From Psococerastis gibbosa (taxonomy: Eukaryota; Arthropoda; Insecta; Psocodea; Psocidae), in NCBI GenBank assembly GCA_963971405.1, contig OZ020486.1:25071419-25135418 (forward strand): 64,000 nucleotides of DNA. Reading direction: 5' to 3'. The notes beneath the pieces were generated by a model. It worked only from the letters and a program-made list of their open reading frames with translations, had not been told where the DNA came from and searched no databases. Numbering within the stretch: the stretch's first letter is position 1; the number at the start of each line of letters is the position of its first letter. The position numbers were made by a program, and so were the translations under genes. Below, piece by piece: positions 33,975 through 45,504 of the stretch.

Positions 33975-34382
33975 GTTCTGTAGGATTCAGGTTTTGTAGT
34001 GCCCTTTGATAGTGCAGGGCGTAATATAGGTGCATGAGTCCAGCATGTGTCCATGACAACAGGACACATATCGGTAGCATAGCACTAATATACTGTATAA
34101 ATGAAAGTAATGTACAGTAGGTGTATCGTACAAGGTTTAAAGGACGGTTTGAATGAAATGGTGGCCAGCTTAAAGGTAGTTCTGTAGGATTCAGGTTTTG
34201 TAGTGCCCTTTGATAGTGCAGGGCGTAATATAGGTGCATGAGTCCAGCATGTGTCCATGACAACAGGACACCTATCGGTAGCATAATACTAATATACTGT
34301 ATAAATGAAAGTAATGTACAGTAGGTGTATCGTACAAGGTTTAAAGGATGGTTTGAATGAAATGGTAGCCAGCTTAAAGGCA
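33975..34382. repeat. Tandem duplication, unit 204 bp
   Basis: Two units begin GTTCTGTAGGATTCAGG at 33975 and 34179. They are about 96 percent identical by eye, ending GGCCAGCTTAAAGG and AGCCAGCTTAAAGG. Because 204 is a multiple of three, an antisense frame (33928-34383, 151 codons) reads through both and looks like a repeated protein; this is a by-product of the duplication. Confidence 0.9.
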
Positions 34383-34814
34383 AGCAAACATAATTCTCAA
34401 AGGGCTGATGAAATTTGTTTATTTTTTATCTTTTCTAACGATCATAAGTATTTTGTGGGGATTTGCAGTATTGCGAAACCCAATAATGACCATAGTGTCG
34501 CTAATCCGCACTCTGTCAGTTAGCTTAGTATTTTGAATACTGCTGTACAGATAGAGGATGCCACCAGAATGATATTCGCTGACCAGAAAGCCAACTCCCC
34601 TTTATAGGATATATTAATAAATACAATATGAAGTGGGTGCAAGTCTAGCCACTGCACTGTATGTGCGTTCAACAATAGTATTATTGGAAAATTATTGTAC
34701 CCGTAGTAAATATTAGCCAATTTTAGGTGTTTCTCGTTGTTGATGTTGTTAATTCGTTAGTTTCAAGTGTGGCATTATTCCTTTTAATGAGCAATATAAT
34801 ATATTCTGATTTTT

Positions 34815-35657
34815 GCTTTCCAATTTATACGTAGTATAAGGAAAGCTTTGTGGCGGTCGCAATTTTCGATTCCGAAATTTCAACGGATTTACACGTTTTA
34901 AGGTACCAGGAACCCAAAAAAAGTGTTTTTTTACGAAATGTCTGTCTGCTGTCTGTCGTTCTGTCTGTCTGTGCGTCGATTTCCGGGCAAACTACTCGGT
35001 CGATTTTGATGAAATTCGGCATGTAGGTTCACAAACATCATACCTCGGGACGATTTTTTTTTATTTGGGGCTAACTCAATTTAGAGGGGTTTTATTCTCA
35101 AAAAACTCCAAAAAAACGTCTAAAAAACTTATTTCCCAAAAACGGCTTCAACGATTTCTTTTAAATTCACATATATTGTAGTTGTTATTAATGTTGATAA
35201 AATGCGCTTGCCCCTCGATAGTTCGCTTCTGGGGGTAAAAAAAAAATAACTAAATTTTCATGAAAAATGACTAAAAAATAATTTTTCTGCGAAACCTTTC
35301 TATCGATGATTTCTGCCTCCAGGTATGTTTTAGGTGTTAAATTGAGTAACGAAATCGGACAGGTTGCTTTTCCAGAAAAGTATTTGGTTTTGTACAAAAT
35401 AATGTTTTTTTTTTTTTTAAATGATAGAAAATTCATGCTCAAACGCATTGCATGCCCTGCCAGTATTGCTGTGTGTTAATGTGTTGATCTGACCTATCTG
35501 GAATTTACCTCACCTCCAGTGACGTCAGGTGGACAACCCCCTGAGATATCGGAAATTTAACCATAGGAAAATTATTTACCATGAAATTACTCATTTCCTC
35601 TATCTACTAATTTTGATAAATTGGAAAGCATGTTCGAGTAAACTCGGACCGGTTCTT
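34815..35657 (+). repeat. F1 repeat, full copy
   Basis: It starts with a 32-nt hairpin (GCTTTCC...GGAAAGC around TATACGTAGTATA). It passes through GATTCCGAAATTTCAACGG, a TGTCTGTC tract and CATACCTCGGGA, and ends with ATAAATTGGAAAGC (reverse complement of its start), a second small palindrome CGAGTAAACTCG, and CCGGTTCTT. The antisense strand carries an 86-codon frame also seen in other copies. Confidence 0.85.
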
Positions 35658-36020
35658 TATGTTGATTCTGGCCATCAGTGCATCACCGTCAAATTAAAAA
35701 TATTTATCTGGTATATAAACTATACAGTACTGTGGTAAGACTACGAAACAGTACGAAATATGCTCAAGGATGTCACCCCTGCTGTGCTGATTCGAACATA
35801 CCTGGGAAGGGGTTTATAACAATTCACCGACTGCGTGAGAAGATAAAGATACAGCTCGTGTCAGGAAGATAACGTTATACACAAGAAGAACCAACTCATC
35901 ATCCGCCGTCAAAGAATGCATTTATTCAAACCAAATGTCTTGTAACATTACAAATCTGCAGTCCTTGATGGCTATCTCTTAGGACCAGCTGAATCATAGT
36001 CATGTCACCTAATGTACCTA

Positions 36021-36409
36021 AGGCGGGGATTCCACCGACCTGCTAGTGCTAAATACAAATACGGTGACGTGGTAGCAGACAGTCAAGACTAAGGCGGGGT
36101 TTCCACCGACCTCGCATTGCAGAATGCAAATAACATTGACGGAAATATTTGTTTTACTCTATGCCATAGTTAAAATTGATCAATGATCATAGAGTAAAAT
36201 CACATACTAAAATTAAAAAATGGCGTCATGGGATATGTTAAGTATAAACATTTTAATAGATTGCTATAAAAAGAAAAATTCAAATTTCCGTTAATGTCAT
36301 TTGCATTCTGCAATGCAAGGTCGGTGGAAACCCCGCCTAAGACTTGAATGTCTGTTACCACGTCACCGTATTTGTATTTAGCACTAGCAGGTCGGTGGAA
36401 TCCCCGCCT
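36021..36409. mobile_element. F2 foldback element with nested inverted repeats, 389 bp
   Basis: The outer end AGGCGGGGATTCCACCGACC and a second inner copy AGGCGGGGTTTCCACCGACC recur inverted on the right. Arms of about 160 nt pair (GCTAAATACAAATACGGTGA, GTGACGTGGTAGCAGACA, TTGCAGAATGCAAAT). The central loop has TTGATCAATGATCATAGAGT and AATGGCGTCATGGGATATG. No target duplication could be assigned. Related copies lie at 48.5 and 55.3 kb. Confidence 0.85.
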
Positions 36410-36728
36410 AATACCGTTCTAATTGCAAACTGTCTAGGTGCTGGAATTATTGTCGCTAGGTCAGTACTCGTAGAACAGTGGCAAATTCCGATTCATATAT
36501 ATGTACCTTAGAACAGCCAAAACCACCACATGAGAATACAATAATTAATAGTATAAGTGTTTCATTTGCAGATTCCAAGTGTCGACACTCACACTATCGT
36601 CACCATGCTGCAGCTGACTCGAAAAATCTGCATGTTGGTCAACTTGACAGATTATTTATTAGACATGTTTGAACAACCGATTGATCCTAATATAATAATA
36701 CTAATACTAATTAAAGAGCCAGTAGGAG

Positions 36729-36917
36729 TAAAGCCGTGACCAGGTTTTGATTTCGGTGGGGGGGGGGGGTCAAAACCTTTTTTACGGAATTTATTAATGA
36801 AAGTCTATTATATCCAGTGTTCAAACTCAAATAAATTTATTCATTCACATTTAAAAAATTGTTTCAGGGGAGAGGGGGGTCCGGACCCCTTGGACTACCA
36901 CCCTGGGCACGGCCATT
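36729..36917. mobile_element. hAT-like MITE, 189 bp
   Basis: The ends TAAAGCCGTGACCAGG and CCTGGGCACGGCCATT are imperfect inverted repeats. The flanking octamers are identical (AGTAGGAG at 36721-36728 and 36918-36925). The interior has a G-run, TCCAGTGTTCAAACTCAAAT and GGGGTCCGGACCCC, as in 3600-3775. Confidence 0.88.
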
Positions 36918-37244
36918 AGTAGGAGTGAACCCATATATGCTTTCCTATTTATCAATTAGTATACCTACCGAGACATATCTATAAAAGAACATCTTTAAAA
37001 GAGTAAACTAAATAAAAGACACATCTATAAAAGAACAAAGACTAGACAGAGATTTTGGTACCAAGCAAATGCCGTACACGGTATAATGCTTTTAAAGTGG
37101 CTACCGGGGGTGCCAAAGCTTTAAATACGAAACATATTACTGACTACTGTGAAACTTTATTGTAGTATATATGAGTCAAATTGGAGTATACCAAGGGCAC
37201 TGCTACCAACTATGCAATATAGGTGTATGTACGTGTTATTGTTA

Positions 37245-37435
37245 CTGAAAAAAAATAAAAAAATATTCCAAGGCATGATTTTTCTGAACCTACATACTAA
37301 ATTTCTTCAAAATTCACCGAGTGCTATGCTCACAAATCGACGAACAGACCGACATACATCTCGTAAAAACCACTTTTTTTTTTGTTCCTGGGACCATCAC
37401 ACGTATAATGTATTGTATAAATAGGAAAGAATACA
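37245..37435 (-). repeat. F1 fragment, diverged
   Basis: It keeps AGGCATGATTTTTCTGAACC, ACATACTAAATTTCTTCAAA, CGTAAAAACCACTTTTTTTT and TTGTTCCTGGGACC, antisense to F1. The terminal hairpin is decayed. Confidence 0.65.
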
Positions 37436-37439
37436 TTTG

Positions 37440-38210
37440 AAATGTGTTATAGTCATATTGTATTTCTATTGATGCCACAAATTATTACGGCAGGTAGTCT
37501 AAATTCGAAAGAGGAATGAACAAGTGAGATGCAAAATGTAGAAAATTAATTTTAAAGAAAGCCATCCTGATAAATTATGAATAGCAGGAGCCAGTGGCTA
37601 TTTACTACTGGATTGTAGGCGGAGGTCGGCCCTCGGTAGGTCACCTCTCGCCTAGTTTTCCCTTCTACCAGCAGAACCTGTTCGGAAAATTAGCAATTTG
37701 TACCTCAGTCAGATTCTTTATAGCCTTCACAGTTCACTTGTCGCGATTCGCTTGTGTAGGCTTTTTATTTACCACAGACCAGTTTCTCCCCGTCCTATAC
37801 TTGTATATTTCTAAAGATTTTCCATTTAAGACTTTTTTTTCTGCGACTTTTTAAGGCCTGTGTTAGGCACGAAACTTTCTTCTTTATGAATATCGCCAAT
37901 TCATTAGGTAATTAGGTATACTCTCAAAATAAAAATAAAATAGGTAATACCAAAAACTTTGTTCTACAATATTTCAGTCACTAAGTTTATTTAGCTAAGT
38001 CTTAACTCAGTAGTAAGTCTAGTAAAATTTAAATGAGGGATTTTAAATTTTACAACTTTTTTCACGAAATACCACTTTTTACCAAGTAACTCGTAACCTG
38101 CTATTGCGTTCCTTGGTAACATTCCACTAATACATCACTAAATAGAAACTACGATAACTAAGTTACTTTGTAATTCTGTTTGAGAAATAGTAGAAACGTA
38201 GGTAGCTTCA
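37440..38210. other. No gene seen
   Basis: AT-rich non-coding up to the ATAATG simple repeat that marks the end of the LINE remnant. Confidence 0.4.
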
Positions 38211-38212
38211 AA

Positions 38213-38702
38213 ATAATAATGATGATAATAATAATAATATATATTCAATGTGAATCACAGTTGTCAAGACAAACCAAAACGATCACATTTAAAAAAATAC
38301 AAAATACACCAGGGTACACGTCCGCATATTCAAGTTGAAATAATAACAGAAAGCAGAAGCATGCGAAGTCCCTCATTCTGTTGCCATTTCCACTTGAATG
38401 CAAAGTCACCCGATCTGTCATACCTTATTTAATAGCTCATTTTTAAATAGGTTACGTCCCATTGAGAACGGGTCAATATCATACTCATTAAATAATTTGT
38501 AAATCCTCTGCAAAGGATTCTCATAGTGACCATTAAATATAAATAACTCTTGAGAGCGAGTGGCCCTCACGTCTACTCTAATTGGAAATAATTCCAAAAT
38601 TTGTGGACTGTCAATTAAGTAGTTTAAGACATTGTAAACAAACATGCAGTCCAACACATCTCTCCTAGATTTTAAGGTTGAAAAGTTAAACTCATTTATC
38701 AT
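38213..38702 (-). pseudogene. LINE reverse transcriptase C-terminal remnant with 3' tail
   Basis: The minus-strand frame (38418-38702) contains RRDVLDCMFVYNVLNYLIDS and later RATRSQELFIF and NPLQRIYKLFNEYDIDPF. This is the conserved C-terminal layout of Jockey/CR1-class LINE proteins (RR..D..F.Y...N..ID, then R.TR, then N.P..R...L.N). Downstream on the same strand is a short 3' region ending in an ATT-type simple repeat near 38219-38239. The upstream polymerase domain is absent: a 5'-truncated copy. Confidence 0.8.
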
Positions 38703-39357
38703 TGATAAAATATACTGTGTTTATGCATATGTTTTAGTAAATTAAGAAATTCCCTTAAGACACTTCTTCCTTTTGCTGGCGCCAGTTCATAGATACTCTC
38801 ATTTTCATGTAGATCGTCTTGTGCTGCCATTTAAATATACAATACCCTTCCACGAACTATGACCACATCAGTCGTTCAAAATGACAAATATCTCTCCAAT
38901 ATAAAAAGTCGTAAAGTCCTTAAATACCATCAACTCCCAACCAATAAAATTTGGCACAGATAAAGATGTTTTTTGTGCTAAAAGTGACCCAAAAGATATC
39001 CAACTGGACCTGTTCCCCGCAGTCATCTAGTTGACTGAGTTTGGCCATACCCGGATATCCAATTTCATCTCATGGGTGACTGCGCCAAAGAAGTCATGGC
39101 GCGCTGGGACCGAGGCGACGACGCACGGAAGCTGCCATCATCTGCGGTGACTTCACTGGTACTTACTTGGCTTGGTAGCTAGTGACCAGAAAATAGCATG
39201 CAGCTGTTCAGGCAGCATAACTATGCGAGCATAGGAACAAAATAGGACCATTAAAAAACAGACAAACCATAAGAAACGGACCATTTACTGACTGCTATTT
39301 ACTGCCTCGTGTAGCCTAGTATATTCTATATGACATGTAATAGTACAATAAAGAAAG
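38703..39357 (+). other. No gene seen; possible LINE 3' end near 39340
   Basis: The segment ends GTACAATAAAGAAAGAAAG, a polyadenylation-like signal with a GAAA repeat, which suits a plus-strand retrotransposon 3' terminus. GC-richer sequence at 39050-39150 might be its coding remnant, but no motif is recognisable. Confidence 0.35.
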
Positions 39358-39435
39358 AAAGAAAATTGTCTTTATTTTCCATGTGGGCGAATTTCGTGCC
39401 TTCGGCCCACTCTTACAATTAGCCCACAATAAACG
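39358..39435 (-). repeat. LINE-like 3' end fragment
   Basis: The minus strand reads GAGTGGGCCGAAGGCACGAA, then ATTCGCCCACATGG, then AAAATAAAGACAATTTTC. It meets the AATAAA-GAAA tail at 39340 tail-to-tail. It is a younger copy of the 9515-9590 fragment. Confidence 0.5.
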
Positions 39436-39439
39436 ATTT

Positions 39440-41189
39440 CCATTTGTAGTCATTTATTGCGTCAAAAGTAAATTTCAAAATTTTGCTACATCTGATCGGC
39501 AAAAGGGATTTTGGGTTATTTTAAAAGCAACCTATAACAGCAGCCAGTATCAAAAGCTGTTCTGTGCGTGAGTGTAGTAGAGTACAACACTAAGGTGACT
39601 AGAATGGGTATAATCCCCTAGTCAGGGACTGCCTGCTTTACAAGTCCTCCCGCTTTTCGGCAGTTAAGACTTTCCTACACTGAATATGTGGTTTTTAGTA
39701 GGAGAACAAACATTTCTTCTCCATTTTTTTAAATCAACGGACTGATAACCAATGTGAGAAGTGTAAGGAAATGAGGGAGGCAGGATTTAGTCTGTCAAAG
39801 TCTGCATGGCAAAAAAGTAACATAATATATTATAAATGAACATATTAGGCCTACCTAAGTTTGTTCTACCATAGTTGTAAGGATGGTATTTTATAAGTTT
39901 TATAGACTGAGTTTGAATGAGTTAGTATCCGAGTTTTGGTTATTAGCTTAACGGTCTAATTTTGAGTGGTGCATAGGTGCTGTAGATGGGTAACTGCTTA
40001 ACTGCTGCCCCTCCCCTAATCCCCATAGTGTAACATATTTAACTTTGATTGGTACTAGGCTTTATAATGTCTCATTTCGGTTATAAAGTTTGACTGGGAC
40101 GCCTTGTAGAACGAATAGGCGTAAGTTATCCAGCATATAGTTCATTGATCGCAGATTTTTGAACTGTTTAGCTATGAGGGACCCAGGATAATTTGGAACT
40201 AATAGTTATGCTTAGGTATGATAATCCGTGTACTACCTCGACTGTACATGCCCGTCTGTGTTCGCGGGTCGTATAATAGTCACAACAATCATACTAGTAC
40301 TTTGTATAGTGAAATTATTGAAAAGTTGTTTTATTTTTTTTATTTGTAATGTATCGCTTCCACGAAGTCACTGGAGAAACTCTTACAATAAAACCCATTA
40401 AAAAAATGTGTATTGTATATTGTAGGTAGCTTAGTGCTGCAACTGCAAATGAACTGAAGTATCCATGGAATTGATAAGATTTTGTGGGCATCATTAGCAA
40501 TTAATAGGACAGCCCCTTTCTCGTTAAACTTCGTAATCCGACCATCTCACCTGCAAAACTCCTCGAATAACTCAACTCGTAATAATTACCTTCATATTAT
40601 TAGGTTTAATACCAAAAAGGAGCTTAATTATTCTAATCTCCGAGGCGAAGATAAACAAAGAACTCTAAAGAGAGCAGTTTTTAATGACCTGCTTTACGTA
40701 TCAAAACTAAATGTCTCCTCCAATGTGGTCTTTAAATACGGCTCGTTCCATTCTCCTCTCTCACCCCGTTATACTTGTAAATTAATTTAAGTTTCAGATA
40801 GGTCCTCCAAGGTATTAATAATTGATTATTGGACCGTTAAAATTGTTCCCTATTCATTAATTTCATCTCAATTTTTGTAACAATGGCTATGGAACAGTTT
40901 GTAAGACTTCCTAATTAAGTAGATCATTAATTATTATTAAGCGCTGGTAAGTTATCTAAATTTACATGTTTTATTTAGGGTGGGTTGAATGTCACCACGA
41001 TAAACTGTAGAATATACTATCTGTCATTTACCAAATTACGATAACCAATGGGTGACGAGAATGCTTTCTGACGTGAGTGACGTCACGATCCATTCTAGAC
41101 GCTCAATAGTAAGTTATAAAAATTTTATCTTTCAGTGTACCACAATTTGGTAAGATAGTTAGCCCAACATGTAATGGTTTTCGAACTCA
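39440..41189. other. No gene seen
   Basis: The 102-codon frame at 40482-40790 has no domain I recognise. The rest is AT-rich non-coding. Confidence 0.4.
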
Positions 41190-41190
41190 C

Positions 41191-41220
41191 CCTTATTATT
41201 ATTATTATTATTATTATTTA
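41191..41220 (+). repeat. (TTA)n microsatellite
   Basis: About nine to ten TTA units in a row. Confidence 0.85.
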
Positions 41221-41469
41221 CAATAGGCTACTCGAAAAGTTTTGAAACCCTGCATTAGTAGATTTATTTTATGCCCCTTAAAATTATTATTATTTCATAA
41301 AAAACGTTATTTAAAAACATTTTTTCCCATCCATTTAAGTTTGATGGTTAAAAAGCCACGTGGCTGCCAAATGTGACGTCATTAAATTATGGTGAGTAGC
41401 CGCTAAGCCGCCAGTGTGAGAACTACTTGCAGTTGTATTGGTAGTGACGTCAATGTGACTTCAATTCAA

Positions 41470-41785
41470 GGTCACACATGTATGCCGGCGTTTTGGCTAT
41501 TGTATTGTAATCCACAAGTAAAAACATCAACATTTCTCTATTTATTTTTTAATAATTTCAATTTTTCACGCAAAAAACATTTCATATTATTATTCTTAGC
41601 CTATGATCCACCTTATCTAGCATATATTACATGTTATTGTTACAACTGTCAAGTAGTCACACAAGTGGGCCGGCGTTTTGGCTCTTGCAATCCACAGGTC
41701 AAAACACCAACATTTTTCGGTTTATTTTTTTAATATTTACAATTTGTTTTTCATGCAAATAACATATTGTATTATTTTTGCTGTT
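41470..41785 (+). repeat. Diverged tandem duplication, period about 185 bp
   Basis: GCCGGCGTTTTGGCT occurs at about 41484 and 41669, each followed by AATCCACA.GT.AAAACA, CAACATTT and TTTATTTTTT. The units differ by substitutions and small indels. Confidence 0.7.
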
Positions 41786-42480
41786 AAGGAAAGGTCAGGC
41801 ACCTGAGGCACTTTCCGGGAAGAGTAAGCGACCTCTAATAAATGGAGGATAGGACGATTACTTAGTTAAAGTAAGAACAACCTTATACAATACTTAAGCG
41901 AAACGGAACTTAAAACGGATCGGTCAATATTTGGAACGCAGGACAAGGCAAAGTGGACACAGCGGAAAAGGAATATTGAGTAGACCGTAGGTATTTATGA
42001 AAATTATCCCTACTGAGATTATATTATTGTATATGGTTAATTATGATGGTGCCCCTGGTGTCATAAGAAGGCAGGGTAGTAGCTATAAAAGGATCTTCAA
42101 GGAACACAGAATTATTATTTTGTCGAATACAAATTGACACAGTATGAAGGGAAAAACAATCTCCGGCCCTCACACTGTCTCAAAGGGAAGGGAACTGTCT
42201 AAAATGCCTGCCTACATAGTGCAGTGCAGGGAAAAGCAAACCGTACTAAGATAATGGGTTGGCCGGGCACTCCAGGCTGGGGTAGCATGTCAGGTGCGGA
42301 CAGAGGTTTCGACCACCTGATGCGTCCTGTTAGGCCACGCAATATTGGCGCCGACAGTATAATATTAGAATTCTCCAATACATGCCATACATAAAATACC
42401 AGTGACGTCATTTCAATATTTTTCAGGGGGTAAGATAACAATTAGGTAGATTTAAAAATTTTCATACTTAAGTCTTTAAA
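41786..42480. other. No gene seen
   Basis: Mixed-composition sequence with no motif that I recognise. Confidence 0.4.
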
Positions 42481-42488
42481 CATTGTAG

Positions 42489-43135
42489 CAAGGCCGTAGG
42501 CAAGGGGGGGGGGGCTTATTGGGCTGCAGCCCCCCCCCCCCCGAAATGAAAACTTTTGAAAAACATTTCCGCCGGGGGAGACCCTCGGGCCCCCCTGTTT
42601 GCAGATATATGAATATGCATGTCTTTGTAAGCTTTGCTGCTGTAAAACCCCACTGTTTGCACTTATATGTGGATTTTTTTCCCCGGGGGAGGCCCCCCTC
42701 TGGTTTAAATGCAATATTATTTCTATGAGTAAGTATTCCGTTGTAAGCTTTGTAAAATCTATCTTTTGCTGCTGTTAAAATGCGTAAAACCCCACTATTT
42801 TGCACTAATATTTTCAAATTTTCCCCCGGGGGAGACCCCCGAACCCCCATTTGGGTTGAAATGCAATGTTATTTCTATTCAATCTAAACCGTCGTAATGG
42901 TAACATTAGTATTTAGTCCGCATTTCCGCAAAATATTGTGTGTCAGTGTTTGCACCAAAACTAAGTCCACCTAGAAATTGACGTTTGGTGTGCCTATGCT
43001 ATCATATATACTCAGTAACACCATAACCTCAAAAGAATACACTAGATACAATTGAATTCAAGAAATTTTTTTTACACTGGATAGGATCACAGTTGCCGCA
43101 GCCACCCCCGAAAAAAAATCCTGGCTACGGGCTTG
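42489..43135. mobile_element. hAT-like non-autonomous transposon, 647 bp
   Basis: It starts CAAGGCCGTAGGCAAGG and ends CCTGGCTACGGGCTTG. The flanking octamers are identical (CATTGTAG at 42481-42488 and 43136-43143). The left half carries about three copies of the G-rich module in inverted orientation (CCCCGGGGGAGACC, GTAAAACCCCACT). The right half has unrelated AT-rich sequence. Proline/glycine-rich frames crossing it are artefacts of the G/C runs. Confidence 0.88.
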
Positions 43136-43194
43136 CATTGTAGTATTATATGGTATATATAACATTGACATTAAATTAACTTCGGTTGACGAGG

Positions 43195-43370
43195 TAACCT
43201 CCGCGTTAAAATCGAAATTAGAGGATATGGAAAAAAACTGGATTCGAACCCACGATCTACGCCTAACTGAGGCGTCGTCCGGGGTAAAGACGATGCCCCG
43301 GCAGATCGTGGGTTCGAATCTCGCCAAGTCCAGTTTTCCCCAAATCCTTTAATTTCGGTTATACTTAAGT
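43195..43370. repeat. Two S2 tRNA-derived heads, head-to-head
   Basis: The left copy is antisense (GGATTCGAACCCACGATCTA) and the right is sense (AGATCGTGGGTTCGAATCTC then GCCAAGTCCAG). Between them lie GGCGTCGTCCGGGG and GACGATGCCCCGGC. The result is an imperfect inverted repeat with two facing B-boxes. Confidence 0.65.
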
Positions 43371-43371
43371 T

Positions 43372-45504
43372 TTACTCATTGTTAAACCAGGTTCAGGGTC
43401 AATTTCTGATTTTGTTCTGACACCTTTGTGGGATTACCCCCTCGGCTCTGGGACCTCAAATGACACCCCTGTCAAATACACATAAACTATTGCTAAATTA
43501 CAGCAATTTTTATCAAAGAGAAATTCATTCAAATTGGCTCCATTTGCCTCTTTTACCCTTTTAATGAAACAAATGAACAATTGAAACTAAGCTTAAAATT
43601 GTACGACCCATATTCTTGGCTGGGAAATTCTCTCACAGCAGTGTCACAATATAAGTCTCTTAAGCTCATCAAATGAAAATTAAAAAAAAAAAAATGCGCC
43701 ACCTACATTACATCCATTCTAATTTGCCCGTGTTTGTTTCACAGCCTCGAGGATTATCACTAATTGACAATACTGATGAGAAAAAATGACAGAGGATTGT
43801 TCTGACAAATGCGGGGAGGCAGGGAGAGGGCAGTCAGGACCATGTTGCATTAGCCCTGTTCCCCTCTAGCGCCTCCAAGCCAAGCCAAGATAGAAGAGAG
43901 GTAGAAATAAATTTAATAAAACTTATGAAAAAATGATGGATGAACCAATATGAAGAAGAGAAAGACAATATTGCAGTGGCCGGACCCCCTTTAGAGGAGG
44001 GGGAACATGTGTAGCGGACGGGGCTGGAATCACAATTCGGCCATTTCTCCGCAGTCCCCCTTTCCTTCCAAATTAAATTTTGAAGATGAACTCGGAAAAT
44101 TTCAATTTAATGTAGGATTTTCTCCCCCACGTGCCGATTGGCGGATCACTCCTTATCGTGGTGTTGTGGCAACGTGGTGGTCGATCATACATTCTTTATT
44201 TTATTTATTTTTTTCTTACTTCTGCATCGGCGTTATTTTTAAAATCTCAAAGATGGGTGTTTAATAATAATTATGTCAGAATATCTAAGAGCACAAAGGC
44301 TAAAACTCACCTCACCATGAAGGAACAAATTGATACCTACATTATGCAATTGGGGGATGGGCACAAAAAAGAAGACACCATATCGCAAAGCTTTGGAACG
44401 CTCGATTGTCACTACAATTCCTTTCATAGGCTAAAGGGTCACCCAAACCAATCAATTGTAATACCTAATTCCCCCCCCCCCTCTCTTCTTATAGAGTTCA
44501 CATCAAGACCAATTATTTGAAACCAATCTATTAAAGGCTTCATTAAAAGCTGATTGCCTGGATTACCTAGTTCCTTCTTGGTAAGCCCCGAGGCTTCTTA
44601 CAGGGGCGCCAGTTCAATATTTTCTTGGGGGGAGGGCAATAGTTGATAGGGGTGACCAGACTTAATTGTATATTTCAAATTCAAAGTACCGCACTTTGCA
44701 GCTAAGCAGAACATCTCGCTTTTTTATATTGGTAACTAAGTAATTCTGACACATAGTCTACCCAAATTGGCAAATTCCCTCAGAATATATTAACGACTTC
44801 AGTTTTTCTCGCGGGGTTCCGTCCCTAGAACCCCAAATTACACCCCTGGCCGGTAAATAAACGTCTCCAAAAGTCCGCTGGGATTTTCTTCTATCCGAGA
44901 CAACCCTTCCGGTTTAGCCAATAGAAACCAAATAATGATAAATGAGATAATGAAGCGATGTTTTCATTAAATAAGAGCGCGAAAGGTTACTACAAGTTAC
45001 TAATGTGACGCAAAAAAAAATTCTTCGAAACTTTGAAGCCGTGTTCCCTGGCTCGTTACAAAATAAAGGTGAAACAGTAAAAATTCCAGTAAAACGCTCT
45101 AATAACTGAACCCCACTCTAACCTTTTACTTTAATTTAAAACTTCTATTCAAAATGACTTCGATAAATTCTTTTAATTAGAAGAAAGCATGAAGTATTTC
45201 CGACAGTGCGAAAGCAATTTCAGCCTTGATAATCGAAACTGGCATCCCGGACCTTGATTAGGCCTTTTGTTAATTAATACCCCACCTCTCCTCCTCGCCC
45301 TTTCCCCTCGTTCCCCCCACCCCTACTCATTTCGTGTATGATAACAGACCGGAAACCCGGCGATAAATTTCCACTGTCTCAGAAATTACTTGGAAATGCC
45401 AAGTCAGTTTTAAAGCTTACACCTAATATTGAACCTAACTTTAAAAAAGAAGAAAACCGGTGTACTTGTAATAGAGTCGTGAAACCTACAACACTAAAGA
45501 CAAA
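43372..45504. other. Mostly unique non-coding; two hAT-type right ends
   Basis: Two similar stretches, GACCTCAAATGACACCCCTG (43451-43470) and AACCCCAAATTACACCCCTG (44829-44848), look like right ends of one hAT-type family; no matching left ends with target duplications were found. A CAGGGGCGCCAGTTC start lies near 44601, but its flanking octamer does not match. The 129-codon frame at 44131 is not recognisable. Confidence 0.35.

Noticed and set aside
33928..34383. 151-codon minus-strand frame with two protein repeats
   Set aside because: Explained by a 204-bp tandem DNA duplication; no known domain.
42476..42850. Gly/Pro-rich frames of 90-124 codons
   Set aside because: They lie inside the 42489-43135 transposon and follow its G/C runs.
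44131..44520. 129-codon plus-strand frame
   Set aside because: No recognisable family, crosses a C-run, and overlaps several competing frames of similar length.
44601..44848. hAT element between CAGGGGCGCC and CACCCCTG
   Set aside because: Only the first few bases are inverted and the flanking octamers (GCTTCTTA, GCCGGTAA) do not match.
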